DNA of 64,000 bases from an uncultured Methanomethylovorans sp. GTDB taxonomy: Archaea; Halobacteriota; Methanosarcinia; Methanosarcinales; Methanosarcinaceae. The stretch lies in NCBI RefSeq assembly GCF_963678545.1, contig NZ_OY782870.1, forward strand, positions 1,364,001-1,428,000, written 5' to 3'. Position 1 is the stretch's first letter; every line of letters begins with the position of its first letter. Shown here in pieces: positions 1 through 7,709 of the stretch. A program made the position numbers and the translations under genes. The notes beneath the pieces are model-generated. The model was given only the letters and a program-made list of their open reading frames with translations. It had not been told where the DNA came from and made no database searches.

Positions 1-762
1 TTCTATGGAGACAATAAAGCCCAGGTGGGTATAGGTACCTTAATTATCTTCATAGCTATGGTACTTGTGGCAGCAGTAGCTGCGGCTGTGCTCATTCAGA
101 CCTCCGGCACGCTTCAACAGAAAGCTCAATCCACAGGTAAGCAGGCAACTCAGGAAGTTTCGTCCAACTTGATGATCAAGAGCATTGAGGGTGTAAGGGC
201 TAAAGATTCAGCAACATCGATGGCTGGTGACATTTCCTTGCTCAAGCTAAAGGTAGGTCTCAATGTTGGCAGCTCTGCAGTAGATGTCAATCAGGTTGTC
301 ATTTCCATTACTGATGGTACTACCACTAATAACCTGATCTATGCCAGCAATGACAAAACCTATGGAAATGCCATGTCCAATTTCTCTACTTCTGCATCAG
401 CAGCCACAAACTTGCTTTATCTACTGAATCAAACTCAATCCAGCCCGGGTGTGAATGCTAAATATTATTTCACTGTCGATAAGATTCGTGATGAAGATGG
501 CTCTTTCAGTCAGGGAAAGCCAGTAATGAACACGGGTGATCTGGCAACTTTCTATGTTTCAACTGTATCAGGTGGTGCTACGAGTTATGATTATATCGGC
601 ACTACTTCAGTAGATGGAACACAGAAAGATTCAGGACTGGATATAGGTCCCCGAACTGCAGTGGATATAGTGATCACTCCTGAATCAGGTGCAACTACAA
701 TAGCTAATTTCGTAACCCCTTCTTCATACGGGACCAAAGAAACAGTTATTCTGTATCCATAA
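1..762 (+). CDS. arlB: Archaellin (archaeal flagellin), 5' end cut by window edge
   Basis: Structural subunit of the archaellum filament. The frame is open from base 1, so the gene starts upstream of the window; the first visible residues are [14 protein letters not shown]. This is the class III (type IV pilin-like) signal peptide, normally cut by the prepilin peptidase before QVGIGT. The hydrophobic assembly helix ([20 protein letters not shown]) and a Thr/Ser/Ala-rich outer domain follow. The C-terminus YGTKETVILYP matches the ends of the other four archaellins here. It is the first of five paralogues. The stop codon lies inside a hairpin at 757-782. The product is secure; only the start is missing. 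Confidence 0.95.
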   Translation, partial: FYGDNKAQVGIGTLIIFIAMVLVAAVAAAVLIQTSGTLQQKAQSTGKQATQEVSSNLMIKSIEGVRAKDSATSMAGDISLLKLKVGLNVGSSAVDVNQVVISITDGTTTNNLIYASNDKTYGNAMSNFSTSASAATNLLYLLNQTQSSPGVNAKYYFTVDKIRDEDGSFSQGKPVMNTGDLATFYVSTVSGGATSYDYIGTTSVDGTQKDSGLDIGPRTAVDIVITPESGATTIANFVTPSSYGTKETVILYP

Positions 763-782
763 GGCGAGTCTTCACCTTATGG
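757..782 (+). other. Intercistronic hairpin after archaellin 1
   Basis: A perfect 8-bp inverted repeat, CCATAAGG (757-764) and CCTTATGG (775-782), encloses a 10-nt loop and contains the archaellin stop codon. No T-run follows, so it may be an mRNA-processing or stability element rather than a terminator. Confidence 0.55.
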
Positions 783-808
783 TATTTCAAAAACTAAGAG
801 GATCTTAT

Positions 809-1612
809 ATGAAAGCTAATAAAATGGTTTCAATACAAAGAGATACTAGTGCCCAGGTGGGTATAGGTACCTTAATTATCTTCATTGCAATGGTACTTGT
901 TGCTGCTGTAGCAGCAGCTGTGCTTATTCAGACTTCGGGTACCTTGCAGCAGAAAGCCCAGTCTACAGGTAAACAAGCCACACAGGAAGTATCTTCAAAC
1001 CTTCAGGTCAAGAGCATTGAAGGTGTGCGTGCTAAAGACAATGATGTGACTTTGTCTTCAACGATCGATATGCTCAAGCTTAAGATAAGTCTTAATGTCG
1101 GTAGCTCTCCTGTAGATGTCAATCAGGTGGTAGTTTCCATCACTGACGGTACTACTGCCAATAACCTTGTTTACGCAGGCAACGTGAAATCCTATGCGTC
1201 ATCCGGTTCATCTAATGGTAATATGACACCTTTCACCGATACTGCCGCTGCTAACCTCCAGGAACTTCTAACAGGTACGACAACAATAGGTAGTGCATTC
1301 AATAACGCGGACCATTATTTCGTTGCAGACAAGATTCGTGATGAAGATGGTTCATTCTCCCAGGGTAATCCTGTGCTGAACACTGGTGATATGATCACAA
1401 TGTACATTGCCACTACATCTAGTACTGCTACTGGATATGATCTCGTAGCTACGACTGATACGAGTTCCGGGCTTAAGGCTTCAGGCCTTAACCTTGTGCC
1501 AAGGACTGTGGTGAGCATCATCCTTACTCCTGAATCAGGAGCTGTCACGTCGTCAGACTTTATCACTCCTTCTTCATATGGTGTGAAGGAAACTGTGCAA
1601 CTATATCCATAA
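809..1612 (+). CDS. arlB: Archaellin (archaeal flagellin)
   Basis: Second archaellin of the array, about 267 aa. I chose ATG 809 (MKANKMVSIQ) over an in-frame start at 779, because AGAGGA lies about 8 nt upstream of 809 and the other archaellins begin MKAN. The class III signal peptide is processed before [10 protein letters not shown]. The N-terminal helix and the block [10 protein letters not shown] are shared with the paralogues, while the middle (about residues 125-170) is variable, as expected of surface-exposed archaellin. The gene ends in a strong terminator-like hairpin, which may close the first transcription unit before the inverted gene pair. Confidence 0.95.
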   Translation: MKANKMVSIQRDTSAQVGIGTLIIFIAMVLVAAVAAAVLIQTSGTLQQKAQSTGKQATQEVSSNLQVKSIEGVRAKDNDVTLSSTIDMLKLKISLNVGSSPVDVNQVVVSITDGTTANNLVYAGNVKSYASSGSSNGNMTPFTDTAAANLQELLTGTTTIGSAFNNADHYFVADKIRDEDGSFSQGNPVLNTGDMITMYIATTSSTATGYDLVATTDTSSGLKASGLNLVPRTVVSIILTPESGAVTSSDFITPSSYGVKETVQLYP

Positions 1613-1638
1613 GGTGATCTAATCACCTTTTTCTTTTA
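1611..1638 (+). terminator. Terminator-like hairpin after archaellin 2
   Basis: AAGGTGAT (1611-1618) and ATCACCTT (1622-1629) form a perfect 8-bp stem with a 3-nt loop, followed by a T-rich run. It overlaps the archaellin stop codon. This is a classic intrinsic-terminator shape. Confidence 0.7.
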
Positions 1639-2175
1639 TTTTTGGTCTATTGCTTTTCAATTAAGTCCTTTTCTTCATTAGCTACAAATTCTATTCAATT
1701 GTTCTGCAGACTGTTTTTACGCAGCTCTCCTAAAGACTACATTTTTCATTATGGTGCCATCTATGGATAAAGAAGCACTCAGTACACGAACAAATATTGT
1801 ATGGAAAAAATGACGAATGAACGTAAATTTTACAGTAATCCTACTGTTGATCACAGTATTGGGTGAAAAGCACTTCATAAGTGCATCAGGCGACAAATGT
1901 TTTCTTCTATTTCAATTGAATGTGTAGCTATCGCAGCTCTACAAAAACAAAATTCTTAGGCAGGGTGCAGGTAAAACATCATATTGATATGCTTGAAATG
2001 TTTCGATATTGAATAGATCCTCTGGTCTGAAGTTGAAATATATCTGCTTTCAATCAGTTCAGAAGCACATCTTGAAAAAGAACGCAGGTAAGAAAAGGGA
2101 ATATTCAGATGCTGTTCTTTTTATTTTCCTTTATTCATCAGCATCAAATATATCGTCATATTTCTTTAAAAATGA
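1639..2175. other. Intergenic region, no supported gene
   Basis: About 540 bp of AT-rich DNA between the archaellin-2 terminator and the 3' end of the inverted winged-helix gene. A 71-aa + frame at 2009-2224 has no ribosome site or recognisable composition and overlaps the reverse gene, so I do not call it. No repeat or RNA gene was recognised. Confidence 0.5.
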
Positions 2176-2538
2176 TCAGGGCATTCTTTCGATCATATCG
2201 CCCATACGTTTTGTTTTCTTGTAGAAATCAGTGGTGTCCTTGAGAAAATTAGCTGCTGTGATCCCTTTATCAGTTATTGAATATCCTCCTCTTTTTACTT
2301 TTTCAACCAATCCTTCGAGCTGGAACACTGTTTTCATTTTACTTCCAATACTTCCTTTGTCAGCAAAGTTATCAGTGTATTCCCTTATCTCGGCGAACTC
2401 AGTAACTTTACCTTCATTCTTGTTCAGGACAAGCAGAATGAGCCTGTACTGTATATCTCCAGGACCCTGATTTATGCCAAGAGACTGATAAAAGTCAGCG
2501 ACTTTTTGTTCCATCTCAACATCTATATCAGGGGTCAT
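2176..2538 (-). CDS. Winged-helix protein, putative transcription regulator
   Basis: About 120-aa protein starting MTPDIDVEMEQ. The body is helical and ends in a winged-helix-like stretch (FQLEGLVEKVKRGGYSITD) followed by GITAANFL, typical of archaeal regulators. The start at 2538 is preferred to the longer 134-aa frame because GGAGG sits just upstream, inside the poly-Glu tail of the preceding gene. The two genes overlap by 11 bp and look translationally coupled. Its position within the archaellin array and its pairing with a membrane protein suggest local regulation, as with the membrane-linked ArnR regulators of Sulfolobus; that analogy is inference, not homology I can show. Confidence 0.6.
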   Translation of the reverse strand: MTPDIDVEMEQKVADFYQSLGINQGPGDIQYRLILLVLNKNEGKVTEFAEIREYTDNFADKGSIGSKMKTVFQLEGLVEKVKRGGYSITDKGITAANFLKDTTDFYKKTKRMGDMIERMP

Positions 2539-3334
2539 TCTCATCCTCCTCTTCTTCTTCTTCTTCTTCATATACTTCATGCTGGGATCTTTTTATTCCA
2601 AGTGTTTCCTGCAAAGTAGCTGGTGGGAAGTAAGCAAGGAATGCCAGAACAGTTCCAATAAGAACAAAGATCCTTGCTGCCATTTGCATGACATCTACTT
2701 CTGTAATCATATCTGTAAGCATGAAGTCAAATACAAAGGATATAGCTACCAGTGGTAAAGCTGTACGATACCTCAGTCTTCTTGGCATACGTTGAAGGAA
2801 TATCAATAGCAGCATTCCTAAGATCATCGCGGTGGGGATCACAAAAAGCCCTACAAGATATATATTGATGGCAATATGACTGTTGATGGTGAAAATTGAT
2901 GAATATCCACTGATTATTGGCCCGATAACCCCGTTGGAATAGAGGAATGCCAAATATGCTGCCCCAAAGAGTGCAAAAAGGAAAGATATATAACCACTGA
3001 TCTTCTGGTTGCCTGTTATAACATATAGTATAAAGAACACAAGAGGTACTGTGACCATTGAAAACGGTACGGCAGAAAGATTGTACATTATGAGTTCTAA
3101 TGACGGGTAATCAATAAATGCTGCCACCATACGAATTGTGGTAGGCAGGTATGTTAAGGCCACTAAAGACCAGAGTACCACAAGAGCCCATAGTGCGGGT
3201 TTACTTTTCTCATTATGTTTCTCTTCACTGCTTGCAAGCACCCACGCAAAAGCAAATGAGGAGACGGTTATTGCAAAGCATATGGTTGCATTGAGTATTA
3301 GTCCTGCTGTCATTTTCCATCTCCATAAGTCCAT
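2528..3334 (-). CDS. Polytopic membrane protein of unknown function
   Basis: 268-aa protein with about seven hydrophobic segments spread over residues 8-240, ending in an acidic tail (TLQETLGIKRSQHEVYEE followed by a Glu/Asp run). The tail is encoded by a GAA/GAG-rich repeat that also supplies the Shine-Dalgarno of the downstream winged-helix gene. No catalytic motif is visible. The 7-TM core with a short cytosolic tail resembles the sensor halves of archaeal membrane-bound signalling proteins, but I cannot assign a family. It is transcribed against the archaellins and diverges from archaellin 3 with about 140 bp between them. Confidence 0.7.
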   Translation of the reverse strand: MDLWRWKMTAGLILNATICFAITVSSFAFAWVLASSEEKHNEKSKPALWALVVLWSLVALTYLPTTIRMVAAFIDYPSLELIMYNLSAVPFSMVTVPLVFFILYVITGNQKISGYISFLFALFGAAYLAFLYSNGVIGPIISGYSSIFTINSHIAINIYLVGLFVIPTAMILGMLLLIFLQRMPRRLRYRTALPLVAISFVFDFMLTDMITEVDVMQMAARIFVLIGTVLAFLAYFPPATLQETLGIKRSQHEVYEEEEEEEEDENDP

Positions 3335-3412
3335 TTATATAATGCAGATTTTATATTTATCTGTTGCGCAAGAAGATATTTGAAGCTTTTCGTTTGATTT
3401 TTCCAACCAAAC

Positions 3413-3425
3413 AGTATATATATAA
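3413..3425 (+). promoter_or_regulatory. TATA-box promoter of archaellins 3-5
   Basis: An AT-only stretch (TATATATATAAG) lies about 50 bp upstream of the archaellin-3 ATG at 3473. It is preceded by a purine-containing CCAAAC that could serve as BRE. It probably drives archaellins 3, 4 and 5. Confidence 0.5.
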
Positions 3426-3472
3426 GTGTTTTTATATTAACAAATGATATAATACTTTATGAGAGGATTGTA

Positions 3473-4285
3473 ATGAAAGCAAATAGGATATTTAACATGA
3501 GGAACAATACCAGTGCTCAGGTCGGTATTGGCACCTTGATCATTTTCATTGCCATGGTGCTCGTTGCAGCAGTGGCTGCAGCTGTACTGATTCAGACATC
3601 AGGTACACTTCAGCAGAAAGCTCAGTCTACAGGTAAGCAGGCCACTCAGGAAGTTTCATCTAACCTGATGGTCAAGAGCATTGAAGGTGTACGTGCAAAG
3701 AACACTGCTACAGCTATGTCTGCAACCATCGATCTGCTCAAATTGAAAGTTGCACTGAACGTTGGCAGTTCTCCGGTTGACGTTAACCAGGTGGTAGTTT
3801 CCATTACTGATGGAACAACGGCAAATAACCTTGTATATGCTGGCAATGCTAAGTCTTATGCATCCACTGGTGCATCCAATGGTTCAATGGGCTACTTCAG
3901 CAACTCTGCAGCTGGGAATTTGCAAACCCTGCTCTTGAATACAACATCGATAAAAAGTGTTGCTTATAGTAATCCGAGCCATTACTTCACAGTGGACCGG
4001 GTTCGTGATGAAGACTCATCTTTCTCCCAGAGCAATCCTGTAATGAATACCGGTGATATGATACTATTATGCATATCTACAGCTTCCGCTTCAGCAGACG
4101 CTGCGAACTACGCGAATGTAGGTACTACAGCTACTAGTGGCGGTCCCAAAGATTCTGGTCTTAACCTTGTCCCGAGGACTATGGTAAACATTATACTTAC
4201 TCCTGAATCAGGTGTATCAACAAACGCTGACTTTGTTACTCCATCCTCATATGGTGTGAAAGAGACTGTCCAGCTCTATCCATGA
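3473..4285 (+). CDS. arlB: Archaellin (archaeal flagellin)
   Basis: 270-aa third archaellin. ATG 3473 is preceded by GAGAGGAT at good spacing. The class III signal peptide is MKANRIFNMRNNTSA followed by QVGIGT. The protein and much of the DNA are nearly identical to archaellin 4 across the signal region, helix and [10 protein letters not shown] block; the two diverge in the variable centre (about residues 138-165). It is probably the first gene of a three-archaellin unit and is followed by a perfect hairpin at its stop codon. Confidence 0.95.
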   Translation: MKANRIFNMRNNTSAQVGIGTLIIFIAMVLVAAVAAAVLIQTSGTLQQKAQSTGKQATQEVSSNLMVKSIEGVRAKNTATAMSATIDLLKLKVALNVGSSPVDVNQVVVSITDGTTANNLVYAGNAKSYASTGASNGSMGYFSNSAAGNLQTLLLNTTSIKSVAYSNPSHYFTVDRVRDEDSSFSQSNPVMNTGDMILLCISTASASADAANYANVGTTATSGGPKDSGLNLVPRTMVNIILTPESGVSTNADFVTPSSYGVKETVQLYP

Positions 4286-4305
4286 AACTCTTTTTGAGTT
4301 TCATG
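4281..4305 (+). other. Intercistronic hairpin between archaellins 3 and 4
   Basis: CATGAAACTC (4281-4290) and GAGTTTCATG (4296-4305) form a perfect 10-bp stem with a TTTTT loop. It overlaps the stop codon and ends about 10 nt before the GGAGG of archaellin 4. It may act as a processing site, stability element or partial terminator that tunes archaellin ratios. Confidence 0.65.
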
Positions 4306-4324
4306 ATATATTGGAGGTAATCTT

Positions 4325-5140
4325 ATGAAAGCTAATAGAAAGAATAATTTATATGGAGACAATGAAGCTCAGGTCGGTATTGGCACGTTGATTATTTTCA
4401 TTGCCATGGTGCTCGTTGCAGCAGTGGCTGCAGCTGTATTGATTCAGACATCAGGTACACTTCAGCAGAAAGCTCAGTCTACGGGTAAGCAGGCAACTCA
4501 GGAAGTTTCATCCAACTTGATGGTCAAGAGCATTGAAGGTGTACGTGCAAAGAGCAGTGCAGTTGCCTTGTCTGCAACCATTGATCTGCTCAAATTGAAA
4601 GTTGCACTGAACGTCGGCAGTTCTCCGGTTGACGTTAACCAGGTGGTAGTTTCCATTACTGATGGAACAACGGCAAATAACCTTGTATATGCTGGCAACG
4701 CTAAGTCTTATGCATCAACAGGTGCTTCTGACGGTGCAATGGGAAGTTTTAGTTCTACTGACGCTGCTGCAAATCTGCAGACATTGCTGATCGCCACTAC
4801 TAACATCGATGGTAATGTCATCGACAATAGTAACCACTATTTCACTGTGGATCGGGTTCGTGATGAAGATTCATCTTTCTCCCAGAGCAATCCTGTAATG
4901 AACACCGGTGATATGATACTATTATGTATCTCTACAGCTTCCGCTTCAGCAGATGCTGCGAACTACGCGAATGTAGGTACTACAACCACTGCTGGCGGTC
5001 CACAAGATTCAGGTCTTAACCTTGTTCCAAGGACTGTGGTGAACATCATCCTTACTCCTGAATCAGGTGTATCCACGAATGCTGACTTCGTAACCCCCTC
5101 TTCATATGGTGTGAAGGAAACAGTACAGTTGTATCCATAA
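4325..5140 (+). CDS. arlB: Archaellin (archaeal flagellin)
   Basis: 271-aa fourth archaellin, with GGAGG 8 nt before the ATG. The signal peptide is [15 protein letters not shown] followed by QVGIGT; its YGDN segment is also seen in archaellin 1. The body is almost identical to archaellin 3 outside the variable centre. Recent duplication or gene conversion between 3 and 4 is likely. Confidence 0.95.
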   Translation: MKANRKNNLYGDNEAQVGIGTLIIFIAMVLVAAVAAAVLIQTSGTLQQKAQSTGKQATQEVSSNLMVKSIEGVRAKSSAVALSATIDLLKLKVALNVGSSPVDVNQVVVSITDGTTANNLVYAGNAKSYASTGASDGAMGSFSSTDAAANLQTLLIATTNIDGNVIDNSNHYFTVDRVRDEDSSFSQSNPVMNTGDMILLCISTASASADAANYANVGTTTTAGGPQDSGLNLVPRTVVNIILTPESGVSTNADFVTPSSYGVKETVQLYP

Positions 5141-5169
5141 TAAGTTTCGAGCAAAAAGAGGCACCATAA

Positions 5170-5952
5170 ATGATCAGAGAAAAATCCTCTCTAAGAGCTA
5201 ATACCAGTGCCCAGATCGGCATTGGTACTCTTATTATTTTCATAGCCATGGTACTAATAGCTGCAGTTGCTGCCTCAGTGCTCATTCAAACTTCTGGTGT
5301 GTTGCAGCAAAAAGCACAGGCTACTGGAAAGCAGGCCACTCAGGAGGTTTCGTCTAATCTTGTCATCAAAAGCATAGAAGGGATAAGGGCCAAGAACAGT
5401 TCAACTTCCATGGCTCAGAATATCTCTCTCCTTAAGATCAAGGTGGGCCTTAATGTAGGCAGTTCCCCGGTAGATCTTAATCAGATGGTAATTTCCATCT
5501 CGGATGGCGCTAATAATAATGATCTTGTATATGCTAACAACGAAAAATCTTACGGTACTGCTATGAGTAATTTTTCAAGCAGTGCAAGTGCAGATACTAA
5601 TCTCGAAGAGTTGCTTGTGGCTACTCAGTCATCTCCGGGATACAATGCAAAGTACTTTTTCACCGTATCCAAGATACGTGACGAGGATGTATCTTTCTCT
5701 CAAGGTTCCCCGATTATGAATACGGGAGATTTGGTAACTATCTATGTATCAACTGTCTCCAATAAAGATCTAGGTTATACAACTATAGGTCCTATTACTA
5801 CAAGTGGTTCTCAGAAAGACTCATCATTGGATATTGAGCCAAGAACAAGTCTAACTCTTGTCTTTACCCCAGAAGCTGGAATAGTAACAAGTGCAGATTT
5901 TGTCACACCTTCTTCCTACGGTACCAAAGAAACCATACAATTATATCCGTAA
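5170..5952 (+). CDS. arlB: Archaellin (archaeal flagellin), divergent member
   Basis: 260-aa fifth archaellin, starting [14 protein letters not shown] followed by QIGIGT. The Val-to-Ile change at mature position 2 and several helix substitutions (AAVAASVL) set it apart. Its centre ([23 protein letters not shown]) resembles archaellin 1 more than 3 or 4, so the array contains two lineages. GAGG lies about 9 nt upstream. The gene ends in a palindrome plus T-run. Confidence 0.95.
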   Translation: MIREKSSLRANTSAQIGIGTLIIFIAMVLIAAVAASVLIQTSGVLQQKAQATGKQATQEVSSNLVIKSIEGIRAKNSSTSMAQNISLLKIKVGLNVGSSPVDLNQMVISISDGANNNDLVYANNEKSYGTAMSNFSSSASADTNLEELLVATQSSPGYNAKYFFTVSKIRDEDVSFSQGSPIMNTGDLVTIYVSTVSNKDLGYTTIGPITTSGSQKDSSLDIEPRTSLTLVFTPEAGIVTSADFVTPSSYGTKETIQLYP

Positions 5953-5971
5953 AGTAATATTACTTTTTTTT
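5951..5971 (+). terminator. Terminator-like palindrome after archaellin 5
   Basis: AAAGTAAT/ATTACTTT at 5951-5966 is a perfect palindrome starting at the stop codon and continuing into a T-run. It is a probable transcription end for archaellins 3-5. Confidence 0.6.
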
Positions 5972-5981
5972 ATGAGGAGGT

Positions 5982-6707
5982 ATTTATATCCTTAAGGAAT
6001 TAATTTCTTTAATGTCATTGTTCCTTTTAGTTTCTCAGGCAATGGCAGCAGCTGTTTATGAGAATGATGTGCAACTGGAAAAAGACAGTCTCAAACTAAC
6101 CATACTTGAGACTTACAATTTAACTGATGCTACTGAATTCAGACAATCGTTAGACTCTGACAATAATTCCATAGTAACGGAACTTGAACTCTCTTCTTTT
6201 AAAAAGTCTTACCTTGCATCAAGAAGTTCTCAGTTCCTACAGTATATTAAAGTGGATGAAGGGAATATTACTTTGTATATTGACTCCATTTCTCTGGATC
6301 TTTACAATGCTACAGGGAATGTTACACAAGCTCCTCTTTATGTAAATACTACTATCAATTATGGCCTTACTCCTGAACTAGGAGCAGGTGATCACTCTTT
6401 GTGGGTAATGGGTCACCCTCTGATAGAAAGGATGCATATAAGCCTTCCTAAAGATACAATACTGGTTTCCAATGATGGTCTGGAAAACGTCACAACCATG
6501 AAGGTATTGAGGGATGATTCTGTAGAACTGGAAGGTAAGAGTGGTATACGCAGCTTTATGGTAGGTAACAGGTCCACATTTGAATATGCTGCAGATGTAG
6601 AGTTTCGGGAGCGGAAATTCTATGAACATAGTTATGTTCTTCCTCTTCTTCTAGGGATAGAATTAGTATTGATCATATTCGCAATATATATAAAAAGAAA
6701 GCGTTAA
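5982..6707 (+). CDS. Secreted, C-terminally membrane-anchored protein of unknown function
   Basis: The first ATG in frame is 6012 (231 aa). The protein has a hydrophobic N-terminus ending SQAMA (signal peptide), a β-rich extracytoplasmic domain of about 180 aa with several N-glycosylation sequons (for example NLT, NNS, NIT, NVT), then a C-terminal helix (LPLLLGIELVLIIFAIYI) and KRKR stop-transfer. The start is uncertain. A strong GAGGAGG at 5974-5980 has no ATG/GTG/TTG at normal spacing in this frame, and ATG 6012 lacks the usual basic n-region. A near-cognate start at 5982-5988 is possible. Alternatively, a one-base insertion may have separated the gene from ATG 5972 (MRRYLY). No family was recognised. 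Confidence 0.7.
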   Translation: MYILKELISLMSLFLLVSQAMAAAVYENDVQLEKDSLKLTILETYNLTDATEFRQSLDSDNNSIVTELELSSFKKSYLASRSSQFLQYIKVDEGNITLYIDSISLDLYNATGNVTQAPLYVNTTINYGLTPELGAGDHSLWVMGHPLIERMHISLPKDTILVSNDGLENVTTMKVLRDDSVELEGKSGIRSFMVGNRSTFEYAADVEFRERKFYEHSYVLPLLLGIELVLIIFAIYIKRKR

Positions 6708-6740
6708 ATATTATATTACTCTTATTATAATAAGAGTTCA

Positions 6741-7688
6741 ATGAGACGCTTTAACTTATTTATTATATTGTTTATTTTAGCTCTCTCCGTATATGTGAGC
6801 GGCTGTTCCAGCCAGGAACCTGCGGGAGCGGTTAACGAAACTATAATTGGCTTCCTGAATGCTATTAATGCAGGTAATTGCGATGAAGCGTTCAATATGT
6901 ATGAAGGAAAAGACTTCCTGGCCCCAGCAAGCATAGAGTTATCTTTCAAGAACAAGTGCTTTTCAAAAGGAAGTCTCAAAGATGTAGTGATTACATCTGA
7001 GGAGCATACAGAGCTCATTGCCATTGCCACTGCACAATGCACTGTGACAAAGCTTGATGATTCCGGCAATGAAATTGAAACCAAAAATCTTCCTATTTAC
7101 TTCAAGTTACAAAATAGTGAACTTGGTTGGATTATAACTCGAGTTAGTTTCAATGCCCCCCTTGAACTCTCCGAAGATGATATGGTAACCATCGAGGTTC
7201 AGGGAACCCCTGTAGATCCTATTACAAAAAACTCTGTACCTATAACCATATTTGCTGTACTGCTCTTTGGTAGTGGTATATATCTTAATCGTAAGGAAAA
7301 GCAAAATAAAAAGAAAAATAGCAAGACAGTAGATGTTACCAACGCTACTCCAATGGCAAAGGAATCTCTTGCGCAATTTATAAAAATCGTTCCTTCAAAG
7401 CAAGTCGTAGTAGGTGGAAAAGCAACAGTTGATGTATGGGTCAAAAATTTCTCTCAGCAGCCCTATGAACACTTTGCTGTAAAAGCTAAGTTCCCAAATA
7501 CTGTGGACATTAAAGACCTGTCTCTTTTCTTTGATACTATAGCCCCAGGTCAGGCAGCAAAGCAAAGCTGGACCTTTGTGGCCAAGGCACCTGGATGGCT
7601 TGGAATAGAAGAACCCATTATTGTTTTTGAGTATCTGGGTACTAAATATGCTGGAACTATGGACACAGTGTGGGTCCCTGTCCAATAA
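6741..7688 (+). CDS. Lipoprotein with internal membrane helix and C-terminal Ig-like domain
   Basis: 315 aa. The N-terminal signal has a lipobox-like VSGC (Cys at about 22). An α+β domain (residues 30-155) resembles NTF2-like DUF4878-type lipoprotein domains (ETIIGFLNAINAGNCDEAF). A membrane helix (SVPITIFAVLLFGSGIYL, about 168-185) and a Lys/Asn-rich linker follow. The C-terminus is a CARDB-like β-sandwich (KATVDVWVKNFSQQPYEHF). With its upstream neighbour it forms a pair of cell-surface proteins just after the archaellins, and 21 bp later comes the deacetylase gene. The function is unknown; a surface role connected with the archaellum is only positional inference. Confidence 0.7.
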   Translation: MRRFNLFIILFILALSVYVSGCSSQEPAGAVNETIIGFLNAINAGNCDEAFNMYEGKDFLAPASIELSFKNKCFSKGSLKDVVITSEEHTELIAIATAQCTVTKLDDSGNEIETKNLPIYFKLQNSELGWIITRVSFNAPLELSEDDMVTIEVQGTPVDPITKNSVPITIFAVLLFGSGIYLNRKEKQNKKKNSKTVDVTNATPMAKESLAQFIKIVPSKQVVVGGKATVDVWVKNFSQQPYEHFAVKAKFPNTVDIKDLSLFFDTIAPGQAAKQSWTFVAKAPGWLGIEEPIIVFEYLGTKYAGTMDTVWVPVQ

Positions 7689-7709
7689 ATATTGCTACAT
7701 GGAGGCATC

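Noticed and set aside
2009..2224. 71-aa + frame in the archaellin intergenic region
   Set aside because: No ribosome site, no family features, and its end overlaps the reverse winged-helix gene.
1..5952. The five archaellins as one uninterrupted operon
   Set aside because: An inverted gene pair and a terminator-like hairpin separate archaellins 1-2 from 3-5, and a TATA box precedes archaellin 3.
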